Shown here in pieces: positions 13,303-25,475 of a DNA stretch of 64,000 nt. The notes below the pieces were generated by a model that saw only the letters and a list, made by a program, of their open reading frames with translations, was not told the origin of the DNA and searched no databases. Numbering within the stretch: position 1 is the first letter of the stretch; every line of letters starts with the position of its first letter. The DNA is from Mermis nigrescens (Eukaryota; Nematoda; Enoplea; Mermithida; Mermithidae): contig JAVLUZ010000402.1 of assembly GCA_036768485.1 (NCBI GenBank), forward strand, positions 124,001-188,000. The letters run 5' to 3'. The position numbers were made by a program, and so were the translations under genes.

Positions 13303-13724
13303 TAGAGATGAAAAGTCAGGACCCGACAACCCAACCCGTCCCGCAAACCCGACCTGCGGGTCGGGTTGGCAGAATGCAGAACACCTTGGGCCATGAGTTG
13401 AAGGGTGCGGGTTGAGATTTTCCATTCGGGTTAAAAACTAGATTTTTCAGATTTTAAAAGTCGATTTTTAGCAGCAAACAAAGTCTTGAAAATTCCTCAA
13501 AGTCAAGAATTGCTCCAAAAATAAGCAAAAAATTGAGCTTTTTGGAGTAAGTTAAGAATATGGTACTTTCAGGATACTATGAAATAAACTTCAGAAGAGC
13601 GGATTTTTTGCTCAGTACTTAGAACATGTTGAAAGAAAGCGCGGAAAAAATATTCATCCATCTATGATCAATATTACAAAAAAGCTATGGGTTTCGATAA
13701 TTAGCCTCTTCTCGACCTATGCAA

Positions 13725-13975
13725 GCATCTACTCGACCTAAGTATCTGAAAACTCAAACAGCTGAATGCAGAATCATATGTAGATACCCAATTTACGTCG
13801 ATATAAGCATCTATACATCGACCTAAGCATATATACATCTACCTAAGCATCTATACATCAACCTAAGCATCTCTACATTGACCTAAGCATCTATACATCG
13901 ACCTAAGCATCTATACATTGACCTGAGCGGGAACGACCTCGACCTAAGCAGCTTAAAACACCTTTTCAGATATAT
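13725..13975 (+). repeat. 20-bp minisatellite with TTAGGC-type tail, copy 1
   Basis: About ten units of CCTAAGCATCTATACATCGA, followed at 13979-13996 by TAAGCCTAAGCCTAAG. The flanks match those of the 17015-17170 array, so both derive from one duplicated segment within element M. Confidence 0.85.
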
Positions 13976-14938
13976 GTGCTAAGCCTAAGCCTAAGTATAT
14001 TAGAAGCAAAAACTTAGATTTTCCTATATCTTATCAAGTAAAACCGAAAAAAACCTGCAAAAAATGAAAAATTTTTCTAAGTTTTTTCTAAATTTCAAAC
14101 AGCTTTTCCACGCTTTTTTCTTGTTTCTCCTTTATTGCTATGCTTCCTTCCATAATTTCAGCCCATATTATTTATTTCTGACAAATGTGTAAGTCCTTGG
14201 ATCGAGCCATTCTATCGTCCCACCCAACACTGAAATCGACAGTTGCCTGCAACTTTGCAGGTATGGCTCAGATTTTCACCAAAATTTTTTCAGCAGCTTC
14301 AATTTATCATGTTCTACAAGTTTGGCACAAAAATTCTGGCATTCCGTATTCGTTTTGCTCCTTTTCTAAAAGTACCATATTCTTAACTTTGCTCGAGCTT
14401 TTTTCCCAAAACAGTTTAGCACTGAATTTTAAATAGTTTTAAACAATTTTAAGTATTCTAAATAATTATATAAGAGTAACTATTTACATCCTCCTAAATA
14501 GATTAATTGATGTTAACTTATCCAAATTTATTAGAAGGCGAGCTTGAATCGTCATTTTTATGACTCGTCGTCGCCTTTTGATGTACATTTTTAATTTGAT
14601 GACCATACGTTTCATTACTCTCTTGCATCCTTCGTAATTGTCCCGTTTTCAGCACTAAATTATTTCAGTTCAGTTCAAAAAGTAGTCATCGAATTTTTAC
14701 TTCAAAATAGTGAAAACTCCGAAATTTTCCAGCGGATAAAATTATAAGGTTGAAGTCAGGCGTAGCCAGGATTTTACGCCAGGAGGATCCGATAAAAAAA
14801 TTTTGGAGTTTTTGAAGAATATGGTGTTAACCGATTTTGCGCCATTCCGGCAGAACTGCCATACAATTGCGCAAAAACGATACTTTGTGTCACTAAAAGA
14901 CGCGGAGAAAAGAAATAAATCAAATCCATACAAAATTC

Positions 14939-16640
14939 CATAGGCGTGCCTAGGGGGTGCGAACTGTGCGGCCGCACAGGGCCGCTAAAATTATGGGCCG
15001 CTAAAAAAGTTGCAGTGCATACCGTATAGAATTCATTTTTTGGCGGCCCTCTTACAATAATTCGATACATACGTTCAAAAGGATCGATTTTTCGACATTC
15101 TAATGCAAACTCAGTCAGTTAAAAATCTTTACTTGCATTTTTAAGAGAACGCTGACCAAGCTATACTTGTATTCATTTTTCAGACATAATGTTGATTTTT
15201 CTGTTGCAATAATGTGTGTCCAGAAAATTGAGTTCGAAAAGGCTAAAATGTCAAAATTTTCCGGCGCTTTGCACCGAGACATAGATCAAATGAATTTAAA
15301 AGCTTGAATCAGCTGAAATAATCTGGCACTTCACATCACTAGTAATTTAATGCACTATTTGTTCATTGAATGAAAGTGCGCATGCTTGCTGAGCATAAAA
15401 CTAAAAGTGCGAAAATGATTGTGTACCAGTTTGTCTATTCTTTGCTTTTTTGTCTTTCTTTACAAGGACACAATCCTATTTTAAATGAAAGAAATGGCTA
15501 AATTTTCTTATGTTTTTGTGCATTTCCTGTTTTCTGAACTGCATCTTCTTAATAAGAAGGTCACAAATGGGCCTGAAAAGGGTATGAACAAAAACTTCAA
15601 TTTATACATTTTTCTATATCTTATTGGCAGCGACCCATTGCTGCGCTATGTAATTAGCAGAGGTCAAAAAACGCATTTCAGCTCAGAAGTTTTGTGAGAT
15701 GTAAGAGTTCATCAATTTTGAGTGTTTTGGGCTCCATTCAGGGCCGAAATTCGGCCGTTTTTGCGAAAATTTTAACGTTATTATTTGACATTAAAATGCT
15801 TTTTTACAAAATTTGTAGGGACTCTGTCCCGGACCCTGAGGAACGCTTGACCGCGCCACCTAAGACCCCCACAGCATATGTGGGCAGCAACAAAATCCCG
15901 GGAGGGTAGGTGCAAGGTTTTTGAGAGGTCGAAAAATGGTCTTAAAAATGATGGCATGGCTAAGGAATACCGTTTTCAAGGTTTCTCATTGAGCAATACC
16001 CACGAATACCAGCTTTAAAAACATGGGAAGATGATGAATCGCCCAAGTCATGCACATGGACCAGACATGCACACTGAGCTAAAAGTTCTTGCTCGATCAA
16101 GTCCAAATGAATTAACTTCGCCACTAGCTACTCCTAAATATCTATCAAATGACTTCCAGGATGTTTTCCCGAACCTTATAATTGATTTCAGAATTTTACT
16201 TACCAATACCTATTGCTGTGGCCTCAGCAATGGGTATTGTTAGATATATTTAGGCATATTTGCGGTCAACTATGACTGATTCTCGTCTAAGTGCACTAGC
16301 GATTATTTCAATTGAAAAGGATTTATCATCGTCGTTGAGATTTTTTGCAATTGATTGACCAGTTTGCCGCTCAGACAGCTAGGCAAGTTATTTTGTAATA
16401 AAGCACGTCATCATTCACGAAATAGGTAAATTATTTGAGAAAGAATCATACGATACCTATTAAAAATAATATATTTTGTTAGTAAATTTACAGTCAGATG
16501 CTAACTGCAAACATATAGGTACATATGTAAAGGATATACATAAGTGATAATTATGATGCCTATAATACCAATTTTAAAAATTACGGGGGCCGCCAAAACA
16601 AGTTTCGCCCAGGGCCGCTAAACCTCTAAGCACGGCCCTG
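14939..16640. mobile_element. hAT-like element J nested in M
   Basis: Left end CATAGGCGTGCCTAG; right end, inverted, CAGGGCCGTGCTTAG. Flanks CAAAATTC (14931-14938) and CAAAACTC (16641-16648) match at 7 of 8 positions. Multiple GGGCCGCTAAA units lie in both subterminal regions. Its interior (about 15480-15840) is homologous, inverted, to 39230-39600 inside element I. No transposase. Confidence 0.65.
15868..16025 (+). mobile_element. Family B MITE, diverged partial copy
   Basis: TGGGCAGCAACAAAATCCCG, then GGTCGAAAAATGGTCTTAAA and a TCTCATTGAGCAATACCC stretch align with the left part of the family B MITE. The right half is missing. Confidence 0.6.
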
Positions 16641-17014
16641 CAAAACTCACAGAGCTACTGTACTTCAAACATCATTCTACGACAATCACCATTTTGAGCC
16701 ACTTTTAGGAATTTTTGCAGTTCATCGAAAGTTTCCAATTTTTACTACAAATATATTTTTTTACCATTTTCAAGGTCGCAGATTACAAAAAATTAAGTTA
16801 TACTGCGCGGAAATTAAGATTGAAGAAAAATTTTTCGTAATTTTTTGCACAAATTTTCAAGAATTTTTTTAATTTTACCATTTTTAGCATTGTTTACATC
16901 CAGCTAAAGATTTCTGACTTAAATACGATTCAAACAGCATTTTTGGATTATCTCAAAGTTCCATCCATTTGAAGATTCAAACAGTGGAATGCAGAATAAC
17001 ATGTACCCAATTTA

Positions 17015-17170
17015 GGTCGACCTAAGCATCTATACATCGACCTGAGCATCTACACATCGACCTAAGCATCTATACATCGACCTAAGCATCTATACCTCGA
17101 CCTAAGCGGGAGCGACCTCGACCTAAGCAGCCGAAATCAACTCAGATACACTAAGCCTAAGCCTAAGCGT
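17015..17170 (+). repeat. 20-bp minisatellite with TTAGGC-type tail, copy 2
   Basis: Six units of CCTAAGCATCTATACATCGA ending in TAAGCCTAAGCCTAAGC. Shared flanks with 13725-13996 mark a direct duplication about 3.3 kb apart. Confidence 0.85.
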
Positions 17171-18364
17171 CATTTGAGCAGAAACTTGAATTTTTACATA
17201 TCTTATCAAGTAAAATGACAGAAAAAAAACATGCAAAAAATTGTTTTCTTCAAATTTAAAAATTTTAAAACAAAAATCTTTTTTCCGCGCAATAAAAATA
17301 ATTTTTTCGTAATCAGCGACCTTGAACATGTCATTTAAATATGTTTTTAGCCCAAATTCGGAACATTTTTGGTAAAATGTCAAATACCCCACTTCAATGT
17401 AGCTATATCCGGATTCCGGAGTAACTTGTTCAATCGTTTTTGCTCACATCGCCACAGACTTTTCCTGATTCCCTACTTTTTGAAACACCTCAGATCCACA
17501 TTTATATTCTCGCTTACATTGCCTGCCATCTGAGTGCATTTATGACAAAGTAAAGTACCGTAACTCTATCTTCACCAATATTGGTCCGTTTTCCATGAAA
17601 TTTTTTCCCGCACTTTCTTTTTGCATGTCCTCTCATTTTAACCAATGTCGTTCCTCTCCACATACATCTGCAAGTTTTCCGTTTACACCGTAAAGTAAAG
17701 TTTAGCCAAATTTCTTAGTGAAAAACCCATAGAAATGGGCGGGGCCGTTATAAACGTGTTTTTGGGCTTTCCGCCCGTCCTCACTATTTATATAAGCAAT
17801 AAAACACTCATTCTAAAAAAACTAACTTTTTCGACAGAAAAAATGCTTATTATGCGTGAAGCGCTAATTTTTTGACTTTTCCAGCAATAAAACGATAGAA
17901 ACTGCCAAAAGATAGAAGAAATCGACGACAAGCGCCGACTTTTTTGATTTTAACGTCGCAAAACAGCATCAAACAGCCCATAGGCGTAATTAGAATTTTC
18001 GTCAGGGGTTAATCCAGCGGGGGCCTTTAATGACGTGTTTTTTTAGCTTTTCACATAGCGGTTCGCTAGTTCCCAAAATCACATAACGGAATTTAGCCAA
18101 AACGCTTATTATGTGTTCGAAGCGCTAATTTCTTTGACTTTTACTGCAATAAAACGATAGAAATTGCCTAAAGGTAGAAGAAATCGGCGCAAAGAGGCAT
18201 AAGCTTAGGATATTTGCTAAGGGGGTCCGAAAATGTTTTTATATCAGAAGTCCATAAAAACGTATAAAAATGCGTCCTGGACGTGAAATAATGCCTCTTT
18301 TTGGATTATTCACATCGTCCTGCAACAATAAAATGCAAAGAAAAATTTTTTTGAACAATTTCTC

Positions 18365-18415
18365 AATTAATGCTGCACACTTTGCAAGTTTTACTACTCG
18401 GGTAGAACTTTAGAT
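18365..18415 (+). repeat. Fragment related to element I terminus
   Basis: GCTGCACACTTTGCAAGTTT then TACTACTCGGGTAG matches the left end of element I at 38279 (GCTGCACACTTTGCAAATTT). Only this fragment is present. Confidence 0.6.
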
Positions 18416-18999
18416 TACAGAGACTGCAACGGAAAACCTCTTTTGGGGCTGAGGGAGTCAGGGATGGCGCGCTCAAGCGCCCCCAGCGGGGTTTGGAGCA
18501 GAGCCTCGAAAAAGTTTGCAAAATTAAGCACTGAAATATTGAATCTTAACGTTAAACTTTTCATAAAATCGTCCGAATCATGGTTCGTAATTCAGATGAT
18601 AAATATGGATAGAATAAACTGACGCGAAACGCGGAAATTTTCTGATATTCTCATGCCAGAATGACTGAAAAAATTCTTAAAACGTATGAGGTGCGAATCT
18701 CTTGTAGACTTGTCATGTTCCCTATGCTAAGCAGCTTTTTAAAACGCAATCTGCACAAAGCGCACGAATTTCCTCCATACGTTTGAGTTTTTATTGACTA
18801 GAAATGTTTGCAAACAGATACTTCATCTTCTCATGGTGACAAACGCTTTATACTTCTTTGTTTGTTGCCATTAAGTTAAAATAATAGCCAAAGCTAGGAT
18901 AAATCGGCAGGAAGCGCCGAATTTTTCGCTTTATTCTCAATAAATCGTCGCAGAACAGCATTACGCAACCACATAGCTTCATGTCGAAAAATTCAAAAT

Positions 19000-19130
19000 T
19001 TTCCCCAGGGGAAACCCTCCCCCACTGGCTACGCCAGTGATACAGCCACATTTTGCTCACTTCTTGAACATGTCGAAATTTTCCCTTAAGGGGGAATTCC
19101 CCTTTTGCCCTAGCGCCTATGTCATACTTT
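19000..19130. repeat. Fragments with CATAGGCG / GGCTACGCC-type ends
   Basis: CCACTGGCTACGCCAGTG (19022-19040) and, inverted, ATAGGCGCTAGGGCAAAAGG (to about 19120) resemble ends of the small hAT-like elements that also occur at 14756, 17988 and 39990. Probably degraded MITEs; boundaries are uncertain. Confidence 0.35.
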
Positions 19131-19716
19131 ACTTTTATTTCTAGAAACAATTAAAGATTTTTTTGGATGTAAAATTAGAAAAAGTACTACTTTGATGCTT
19201 AATTCAAAATTCGTGGCCGTTTACGATGTTTGCCTTGTCATTATGGCTCAGTAAAACCTGCTTAATATCCTCAGGTTTCTTGTGTCGGGTTGGAGAGACT
19301 CCTGGTGCGGGTTGTGGGTTTGGACCTGCGGGTTGACTGATCTGCTGATTCTTGTGGGTCGGGTGCGGGTCAGGAATGGCAACCCGATTTTCATCTATAG
19401 GTCCGATGCTGACCTAACACGGAACGCCTTTAAAAAAACGCCCAGAAACATATCTGAGTGGCAAATTTTATGTATAGGGCCGGCCATGATTAGTTCATAA
19501 TAAAATAAAAGCAGCAAAATTATTCAATGAAATTCTTATGAGGGAAGAGTTTTTGGCCAGCTAAAAAGGGACACTTTTAACCAAAAAACTGGGTCGGCTG
19601 CCTCCATTGAAAATTGACGAATTCCCGGTCTGCTGCTGAAAATAATGAGTCTGAAACAACGAATCAACCCACAAAAAGAGCCGACAATGACGAATTTGAC
19701 AACCGATTAGCTCGCC

Positions 19717-20167
19717 CAGGCCCGTATCCAGGGGGATAGGGGGCACATGCACCCCCCACAAAGTGAAATATGAAAACGATTTTTTCCTTTAATCCACCTT
19801 TGCTTTTTTAACCAAAAATGGCAAAAAATGCTCGGCGCTTTGCGCTAAACTTCAAAGTAATATAATAGTCTATTCAGTCCTAGACGTGCGCTTTAAACAC
19901 TCCATTTTTCAGTCTTTAGACAAGCTATAGCGTATTTTGCATCTATTGTCTTCTGTTTTACACATGTTTTATGCAGAAAATGAGATTTGTTAAAGAGGGT
20001 GTCCATTGGATTCTCACCATATTTAGGGTATCTGGGCAGCGAAAGTTACAAAATGTACAGCTCTAGTGGTCGTAAAACGTCTTTTTTAGTTTATCTTTTG
20101 GTCCTCCCTTACGTTTTTAAAAAATTCTGGTCGTGCCCCCCGTAACAAAATCCTGGATACGGGCCTG
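19717..20167. mobile_element. Small hAT-like MITE T (451 bp)
   Basis: CAGGCCCGTATCCAGG at both ends in inverted orientation, exact over 16 bp. Flanking octamers AGCTCGCC (19709-19716) and AGCTCGCT (20168-20175) match at 7 of 8. It contains a GGCGCTTTGCGC hairpin relic and has no coding capacity. Confidence 0.85.
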
Positions 20168-20209
20168 AGCTCGCTGTAATAGCCCGATGTGTTTTTAAAA
20201 ACAAATTTG

Positions 20210-20252
20210 GGTGTTCCATGTTAGCTTCGCAATGGACCTAACACGGAACACC
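20210..20252. repeat. Palindromic mini-element N, complete
   Basis: GGTGTTCCATGTTAG then a short loop then CCTAACACGGAACACC: a 43-bp near-perfect palindrome. The same palindrome was the target of element M. Half-copies lie at about 24428 and 24742. Confidence 0.75.
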
Positions 20253-20276
20253 TAAGGAGATGCGTCAAACGACGCT

Positions 20277-20600
20277 CTAACAACTGGAAAAGTCAACGAA
20301 AATGAGATGATTAATCAGACCACGAGCAAGACGCTGAAAATCGAATTTAGAAATAGGGAGGGTGATCGCACAGAAACGAATAGTTTCAATTAGCTGATTT
20401 TCTTCATCTGATGTGAAAACAGTAGGATGGCCAGGTATAGTGACGCGATTAGAATTCAAATGTGTACACAGTATGGTTAGTGGAATGTTGAATAATTTTG
20501 CTGCTTTTCTCAGGTTCAATTTTCCGGATTTAACTTCTCTTTATGCCTTAGGAAGATCAATAAGTGAGTAGCTTTGGTATTTGCGTTTGATGCTAGACAT
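20277..20600 (-). pseudogene. pogo/Tigger-type transposase N-terminal (HTH_psq) relic
   Basis: From an ATG at 20600 leftwards: MSSIKRKYQSYSL, a premature TAA, then REVKSGKLNLRKAAKLFN, IPLTILCTHLNS and GHPTVFTSDEENQL. This is the helix-turn-helix (psq/CENP-B-like) start of pogo-group transposases, which bind the transposon ends. The frame stops at 20277 and no DDE domain follows, so only the DNA-binding part remains. One internal stop (about 20540) confirms decay. It lies beside elements N and T. Confidence 0.75.
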
Positions 20601-20633
20601 TATTGAACTACCTGAAAAAGAAATAATCGTAGG

Positions 20634-22960
20634 TACGCGTTAGTGCGTACCTATAATATACTTGGGGTACCCCCAACATATGTCCCCCTCACAGCTATAA
20701 CGGCACACATCTGGGAGGTGCGGTTTCTTTTAAACGGTAAATAATAAAAAAACTTAGATATCCTTTTTTTGTTTAAACTCAATACCGAGGTAGTCGTGAG
20801 TGTGTAAAGTTTACACCAAAAATTCAAATGATTTGCGGAGGGTTAATTAAAAAAATGTTTTCCCTGATTAGTAGGTTACGAATCTGGTCTTAATATTTCT
20901 TTACACTCATTAGTTGTTACACAGAAGTGTAAATTAGGCGGTTTTTTTACTGTTTTCATGTGCACGAGCATATCTAACTCAGTTTTACATTCTATGCTGT
21001 CTGATTGGTTTCAAAAGGTAGACGGTTATAAAATCTAGGGGAGACTTTATTTATTTTTTTAAAGTAATATTTTCAAAGTTAGAGGCGGTTTATTGTAAAG
21101 AGTCTGGAACAAAAAATATATTTTTCCCTGTCATATTCGCCACTTAGTAGACAGAACGTGGTAACTACCTTTAAAATGTGCCTCGTCCTAAGCGCTACAC
21201 GTCAAAATTTATTTTGTTTCTTTACAATCAATATGATGTTATTAGTGCAGGTGTAAACTTTACACTGAAAAATTTTTTCCGCCCAGAGCGTCGCGGATGA
21301 TGAATTTTTTCAAGATGTTCTCCGTAAGGGCAGAATAACGAATCTGACCTTTAAACTTTCCTTCAGCCACTGTTTGTTGAGGCATGAAGAGGGGAACTTT
21401 GAATTATACATCTATTTTCTAATGCCGATAGATTACTCCGTATTGCATATTGTTTGATCAGATTTTTCTTAGTTTCAGAGGTTTTTGACTCGTCTTTAAT
21501 GAATAATTATTTCATTATCATAAATGCACTATTCTTAAACTTTAGTAGAATGATAAACATTTTTTAATAATTGACTAAGTATTAAAATCCGCCGATATGT
21601 CGAGTTGGCGCAGAGGCTCACGCGTCCGTCCTCGCATGCGGGTTTAAAAAAAGACTAATGGGTTCAAATCTTCTGAGTACTAACTTTTTCATTTTTTTAA
21701 TTCTTTTCGGCAAAACCATGTACTTTCGACTTGTTTATGTCTGCCAACAACTTCGGTTATGAGATTTGAGAAATTTTTAAATTACCAGCAAACTTTTCTG
21801 CAATCAATACGCAGTTAGTACCAGGGGTTTAAACTTTACACTCAAGTGGATGAGTAAAAAAGAGATTTTGTCCAAGATTTCTCTGCCAAGTTTTTCGGTT
21901 ATGAGTTGGGATGAATTGAATAAAATAGAAATAAAATAACTTTGAAGAGCTACACGTCGAAGCAAGCCGCGTTAAAAAACGTAATATTCAGTTGTTTATG
22001 GGGGTGTAAAGTTCGATATCTGAGGTGTAAAATGGGCGAAAAAACAGGTTTTTTTTTGTATTTTGATTGGTAAATCATATCAAATATTTCGCGGAACATA
22101 AGTTTGGCACATACAAACGTACTACAATCGAAGGGTTACAAACTGGCCCGAACCGAATTTATTTACACCCAATGGGGCATTAGGTTCAGATTTTTAAAGT
22201 TTACAATGTGGTGGACAGTTGTAAATACGTGTTTGTCCAATTTTTTGTTCGCCACTTTCTCTGTTAAGAAGTCGGGCGAGGTCGAATAAGATAAAAATAA
22301 AGTACTTCCAAAGGGGTACGCGTCACAGCGAATTGCGTTTGTTTACATCAATATTTAGCTTTTTCGGGAGGTGTAAAGTTAAAAAATGGGGGAGTTAAAC
22401 GTGTTTCTGTCTTGTTTTTTCCTGCCAGGTTCTGGGTTATGAGTCTGGACATAATCTCAAGTCTAAAAATGAACCAGAAACCAAATGCGATACGCTAGTT
22501 TGTTTGCACTCAACAGTGGTGTACAGTGGTTTACGTCTGATATTTATTTGTCCTCGGACCATTGTGGAGACTTAATTCTTTAATAAATGTTGATCGTAAT
22601 ATCAGAGTAATATCAGAATTACGAATCCGACTGAAATTTTCTTAACACTCTGTGGTTGTGTAAAGTTTACACTGCATATTAAGTTTAAGTTCTAGAGCCT
22701 TACGGAAGCTTAATTTTTTTCAAAATGTTCTACGTAAAATCAGAATTGGGAATCTGACTGTTAGGTTTCTCTACACCTAGTAGTTGTGTAAAGTTGGCAC
22801 TATTCATTTGTTGTTAATATGTAGTTTATACTACAAATTTATTTTACTTCCAAATCTGAGCGTTAGTGTTCCTTACACTTGATATTTGCGTGAAGTTTAT
22901 GCTGAAAAACTTTGATCTGTTTAAATAATGTAAGGTTGTCTTGTTTAAAAAGGATAATGC
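20634..22960 (+). repeat. Palindrome-rich repeat R, copy 2
   Basis: Reverse complement of 1-2146, starting with the same TAGGTACGCG-type palindrome. GTGTAAAGTTTACAC palindromes or variants lie near 20801, 21250, 21829, 22003, 22370, 22660 and 22786, about one per 200-400 bp. It holds no recognisable gene. The insert at 21599-21680 is absent from copy 1. Confidence 0.65.
21599..21680 (+). tRNA. tRNA-like sequence with long variable region (probable pseudogene)
   Basis: GAGTTGGCGCAGAGGCTCAC resembles a tRNA A-box region, and GGGTTCAAATCTTCTGAG resembles a B-box/T-arm. The spacing would need a long variable arm as in tRNA-Ser/Leu. Stem pairing is not convincing. Confidence 0.25.
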
Positions 22961-23082
22961 AGATGTTGAGAACAATATTGTTTTTCGCGTTCTTAGACTT
23001 CTGTCATTATTGTGGCATGTTAATGTATGTGTTTACTGACTGATGTACTCAAATCATGCTAATTAAAAGTAGGGTACTAGCA

Positions 23083-23262
23083 AAGAAAAATGCTCCGATG
23101 GAACAAAAAGATGAATATACTTGGAATTATGGATTGTTAAGAATGTAAAAGGAGGGGACTAGGAAAAAGCTACCTAAAGTCGCAAAATCTGATAAAAATC
23201 ACACTTTCTCTAAGCAACGTAAAAAATCGAAGTATATTCTGCGGCCAACACTTTAAAATAAA
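23083..23262 (+). repeat. Left arm of 180-bp inverted repeat
   Basis: Closely matches the reverse complement of 23640-23820. Read on + it gives PMEQKDEYTWNYGLLRM, a stop, then EGTRKKLPKVAKSDKN and FSKQRKKSKYILRP. Confidence 0.85.
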
Positions 23263-23639
23263 TATTTAACCATAAAAATGATTGAAAAAGCAGCACGTTA
23301 GCTATGCAGTAGCTATGGGAAGTGATATTGAGTAAACTAACAGTCTTTCTAAGCCAATTGAATGAAATCGCAAACGCGTAAGTTGACTTTGAAACAGACT
23401 AAATGTAGGTACACTAGCATGCCCGTAACGATTGCGTGCTAATCAATCGGCCCCTGCTTTGCTTGCTATATTGTTCATAACAAAATAAAACAACTTCAAA
23501 TACAATACCACTTAGTTTTCTATCAATCAGGATACGAAGCTAGTCAGAGTTGCTACTTGCCAGCAATTTAAAAAAGAAGTAAACATTATAGGTTTCGTTT
23601 ATACACTCTTATCTGAAACTCTGAAAATTATTTAAAAAA

Positions 23640-23820
23640 AGACACTTTTTAGAGGCCGCAGAATATACTTCGATTTTTTGCGTTGCTTAGAGAAAGTGTC
23701 ATTTTTATCAGATTTTGCGCCTTTAGGTAGCTTTTTCCTAGTCCCCTCATGCATTCTTAACAATCCACAATTCCAAGTATATTCATCTTTTTGTTCCAGC
23801 GGAGCATTTTTTGCTATTAC
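23640..23820 (-). repeat. Right arm of 180-bp inverted repeat
   Basis: Read on - it gives NAPLEQKDEYTWNCGLLRM, then HEGTRKKLPKGAKSDKN and FSKQRKKSKYILRP without a stop. The peptide is lysine-rich. No family is recognised; it could be a captured coding fragment or plain non-coding repeat. Confidence 0.8.
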
Positions 23821-23889
23821 TGAGATAATTATATATACGTACACATATAAATTCGAGTTAAAGACAGTTGCAAAAGGTGCGTGAGTATC

Positions 23890-24330
23890 ACACATGCACA
23901 CTGGAGGGTAGGGGGTATCCCCTACCACCACTTTTGAAAGGCATATCCCCCTCAGGCCACTTGCGGACCAGAACCTATTGTTGGAATTATCAAAGAGCAC
24001 CAAACGATGCCTATCAGTATAATCTGGAGCGTTTTTCGAGTAGTACTCTGTCCATTTATTCATTCAGCCACTTTTTTATCCATTATTCTGTCCATATTTG
24101 ATAGTTCAAGTCATTCCATCGTTCTTATTATCATTCGTTTTCAGGCAAACAGAATAACGAATATTCAAGAGAAGTAAAATACATCGATTTAAAGCATTGT
24201 TACGGGTTGTGACGGGCATGACGGGGGTGGAACAAGGAACAACAAAAATATCTAAAAGAAATCATCGTTTTAGCGCCGCAATTAGCCATAAAAATTGATC
24301 TTTCACCCCATTCAAGGAAACTCGGTTTAC
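23890..24330 (+). repeat. Dispersed repeat O, copy 1 (empty site of hAT-B)
   Basis: Homologous to 32160-32322 joined to 35374-35690. In that second copy hAT-B is inserted; here CGAGTAGTACTCTGTCC at about 24028 is the uninterrupted site. Confidence 0.8.
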
Positions 24331-24424
24331 CCCCTCCCAGAACTTTTGACCGTGTGCATGTAAGGTAAATGAATATACACACATCAAAATAAAAACTAAT
24401 TTTACAGCGACCTTAGATGGATCA

Positions 24425-24760
24425 GGTGGGTGTTCCGTGTTCGGCCATATGAGCATGTTTACAGAGCACAAAGCTGGAGCAACACCAAATATTTCTGAAT
24501 CACCATATGAAAAACCCAGAAAAACTGGTAAGATGATTTCTGTGCTGAAGTTGAAGTAAAGTTTTTTTACAATGAAATTCTTTACAAAACGGAAAAATCT
24601 ACTGAAACAGAAACCGCATTACCAAAATCATACATTAAGACAAACAAACATGTTTCAAGGCAACTAAAAGCTCTAGCTTATTATTCAGGTAAAAAAATTG
24701 AGTTATCGCCGCACAGGGCGCAGTAACAGCGCTTTGACAAAGTGTGTTCCGTGTTAGGAT
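24425..24760. repeat. Two half-copies of palindrome N
   Basis: GGTGTTCCGTGTTCGGCC at about 24428 and TGTGTTCCGTGTTAGG at about 24742, both on +. The intervening sequence shows no gene. Confidence 0.4.
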
Positions 24761-24954
24761 ACCGCTTCGGGTTACGTCGTTTACCTTATATATACATGTT
24801 GGCGGTGACACTATTGTGTATAAAATTTTGCGCTTTATCAGGAATATCACGATCAGTAATTTGTTATTTCAGTTAAAACTTGATTTTTCTACCTGAAGTA
24901 GAGTAGCCGATTTCTGAAGTCTCTTTGGATAATAAAAAAACTGAATAATTTATC

Positions 24955-25475
24955 AATATGGCGCGAAGTGCCCGAAAATTTTAAAATTCTATCTCTCTAA
25001 AACGCACTTTTCGCATTACAAAAATTGTCCCAATCCGGCGTGGCCTAAACATCAATAACACAAGTACCTAATGAAATTAAATCAGTTCGGCGCGAAGCGC
25101 CAGAAAGTTTTTGACATTTCACCTCTCTAAAACGCATTTTTGCATTACAAAACCGTGCAGAAGGTGGGAATGTTCAATCAAAGTGAAGTTCCAGAGCAAG
25201 TTTTCGATAAAGTGCTACAATCGATCGGTACGGCTTAATCATCAATAACAAGTAATAAAATTAAATCAATCCGGCGCCGGAAAATTTTTAAATTTCAGCT
25301 CTTTAGAACACATTTTTTGCATTACCTATGAAAACTATCCAAATCCGTGCAGAAGATGAGGATTTTCATTCATAGTGAAGTTCTCGAGCAAGTTGTAGAT
25401 TCAAATGCTGCAATCGGCGCGGCACGGCTTGAATTTTGAAATTTTACTCTCCCTAAAACGCAATTTTTGCAATTC
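24955..25475 (+). repeat. ~175-bp tandem repeat with hairpins
   Basis: About three units. Each contains a GGCGCGAAGCGCC-type hairpin followed by GAAAATTT-like sequence, then CTCTCTAAAACGCA and TTTTTGCATTACAAAA. The second hairpin (25089-25101) is perfect; the others are decayed. Confidence 0.7.

Larger units (their letters stand above)
13303..19399 (+). mobile_element. hAT-like element family M (6.1 kb, nested insertions)
   Basis: Left end TAGAGATGAAAAGTC; right end, inverted, TATAGATGAAAATCG. The perfect 8-bp target duplication GGTCCGAT lies at 13295-13302 and 19400-19407, inside palindrome N. Subterminal regions carry GACCCGC/GGGTCGGG arrays (13318-13420 and 19270-19385). Inside are two CCTAAGCATCTATACATCGA minisatellites, element J (14939-16640) and hairpin motifs. 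No transposase was recognised. Confidence 0.8.
22961..24000. other. Intergenic with one inverted repeat
   Basis: No intact gene. The arms of the inverted repeat (23083-23262 and 23640-23820) are listed separately. The 23263-23639 interval between them is AT-rich and featureless. Confidence 0.5.

Noticed and set aside
23632..24063. 143-codon frame on - as an intact gene
   Set aside because: Only the inverted-repeat part (23640-23830) has a counterpart; the remainder is repeat O sequence and no start context or domain is visible.
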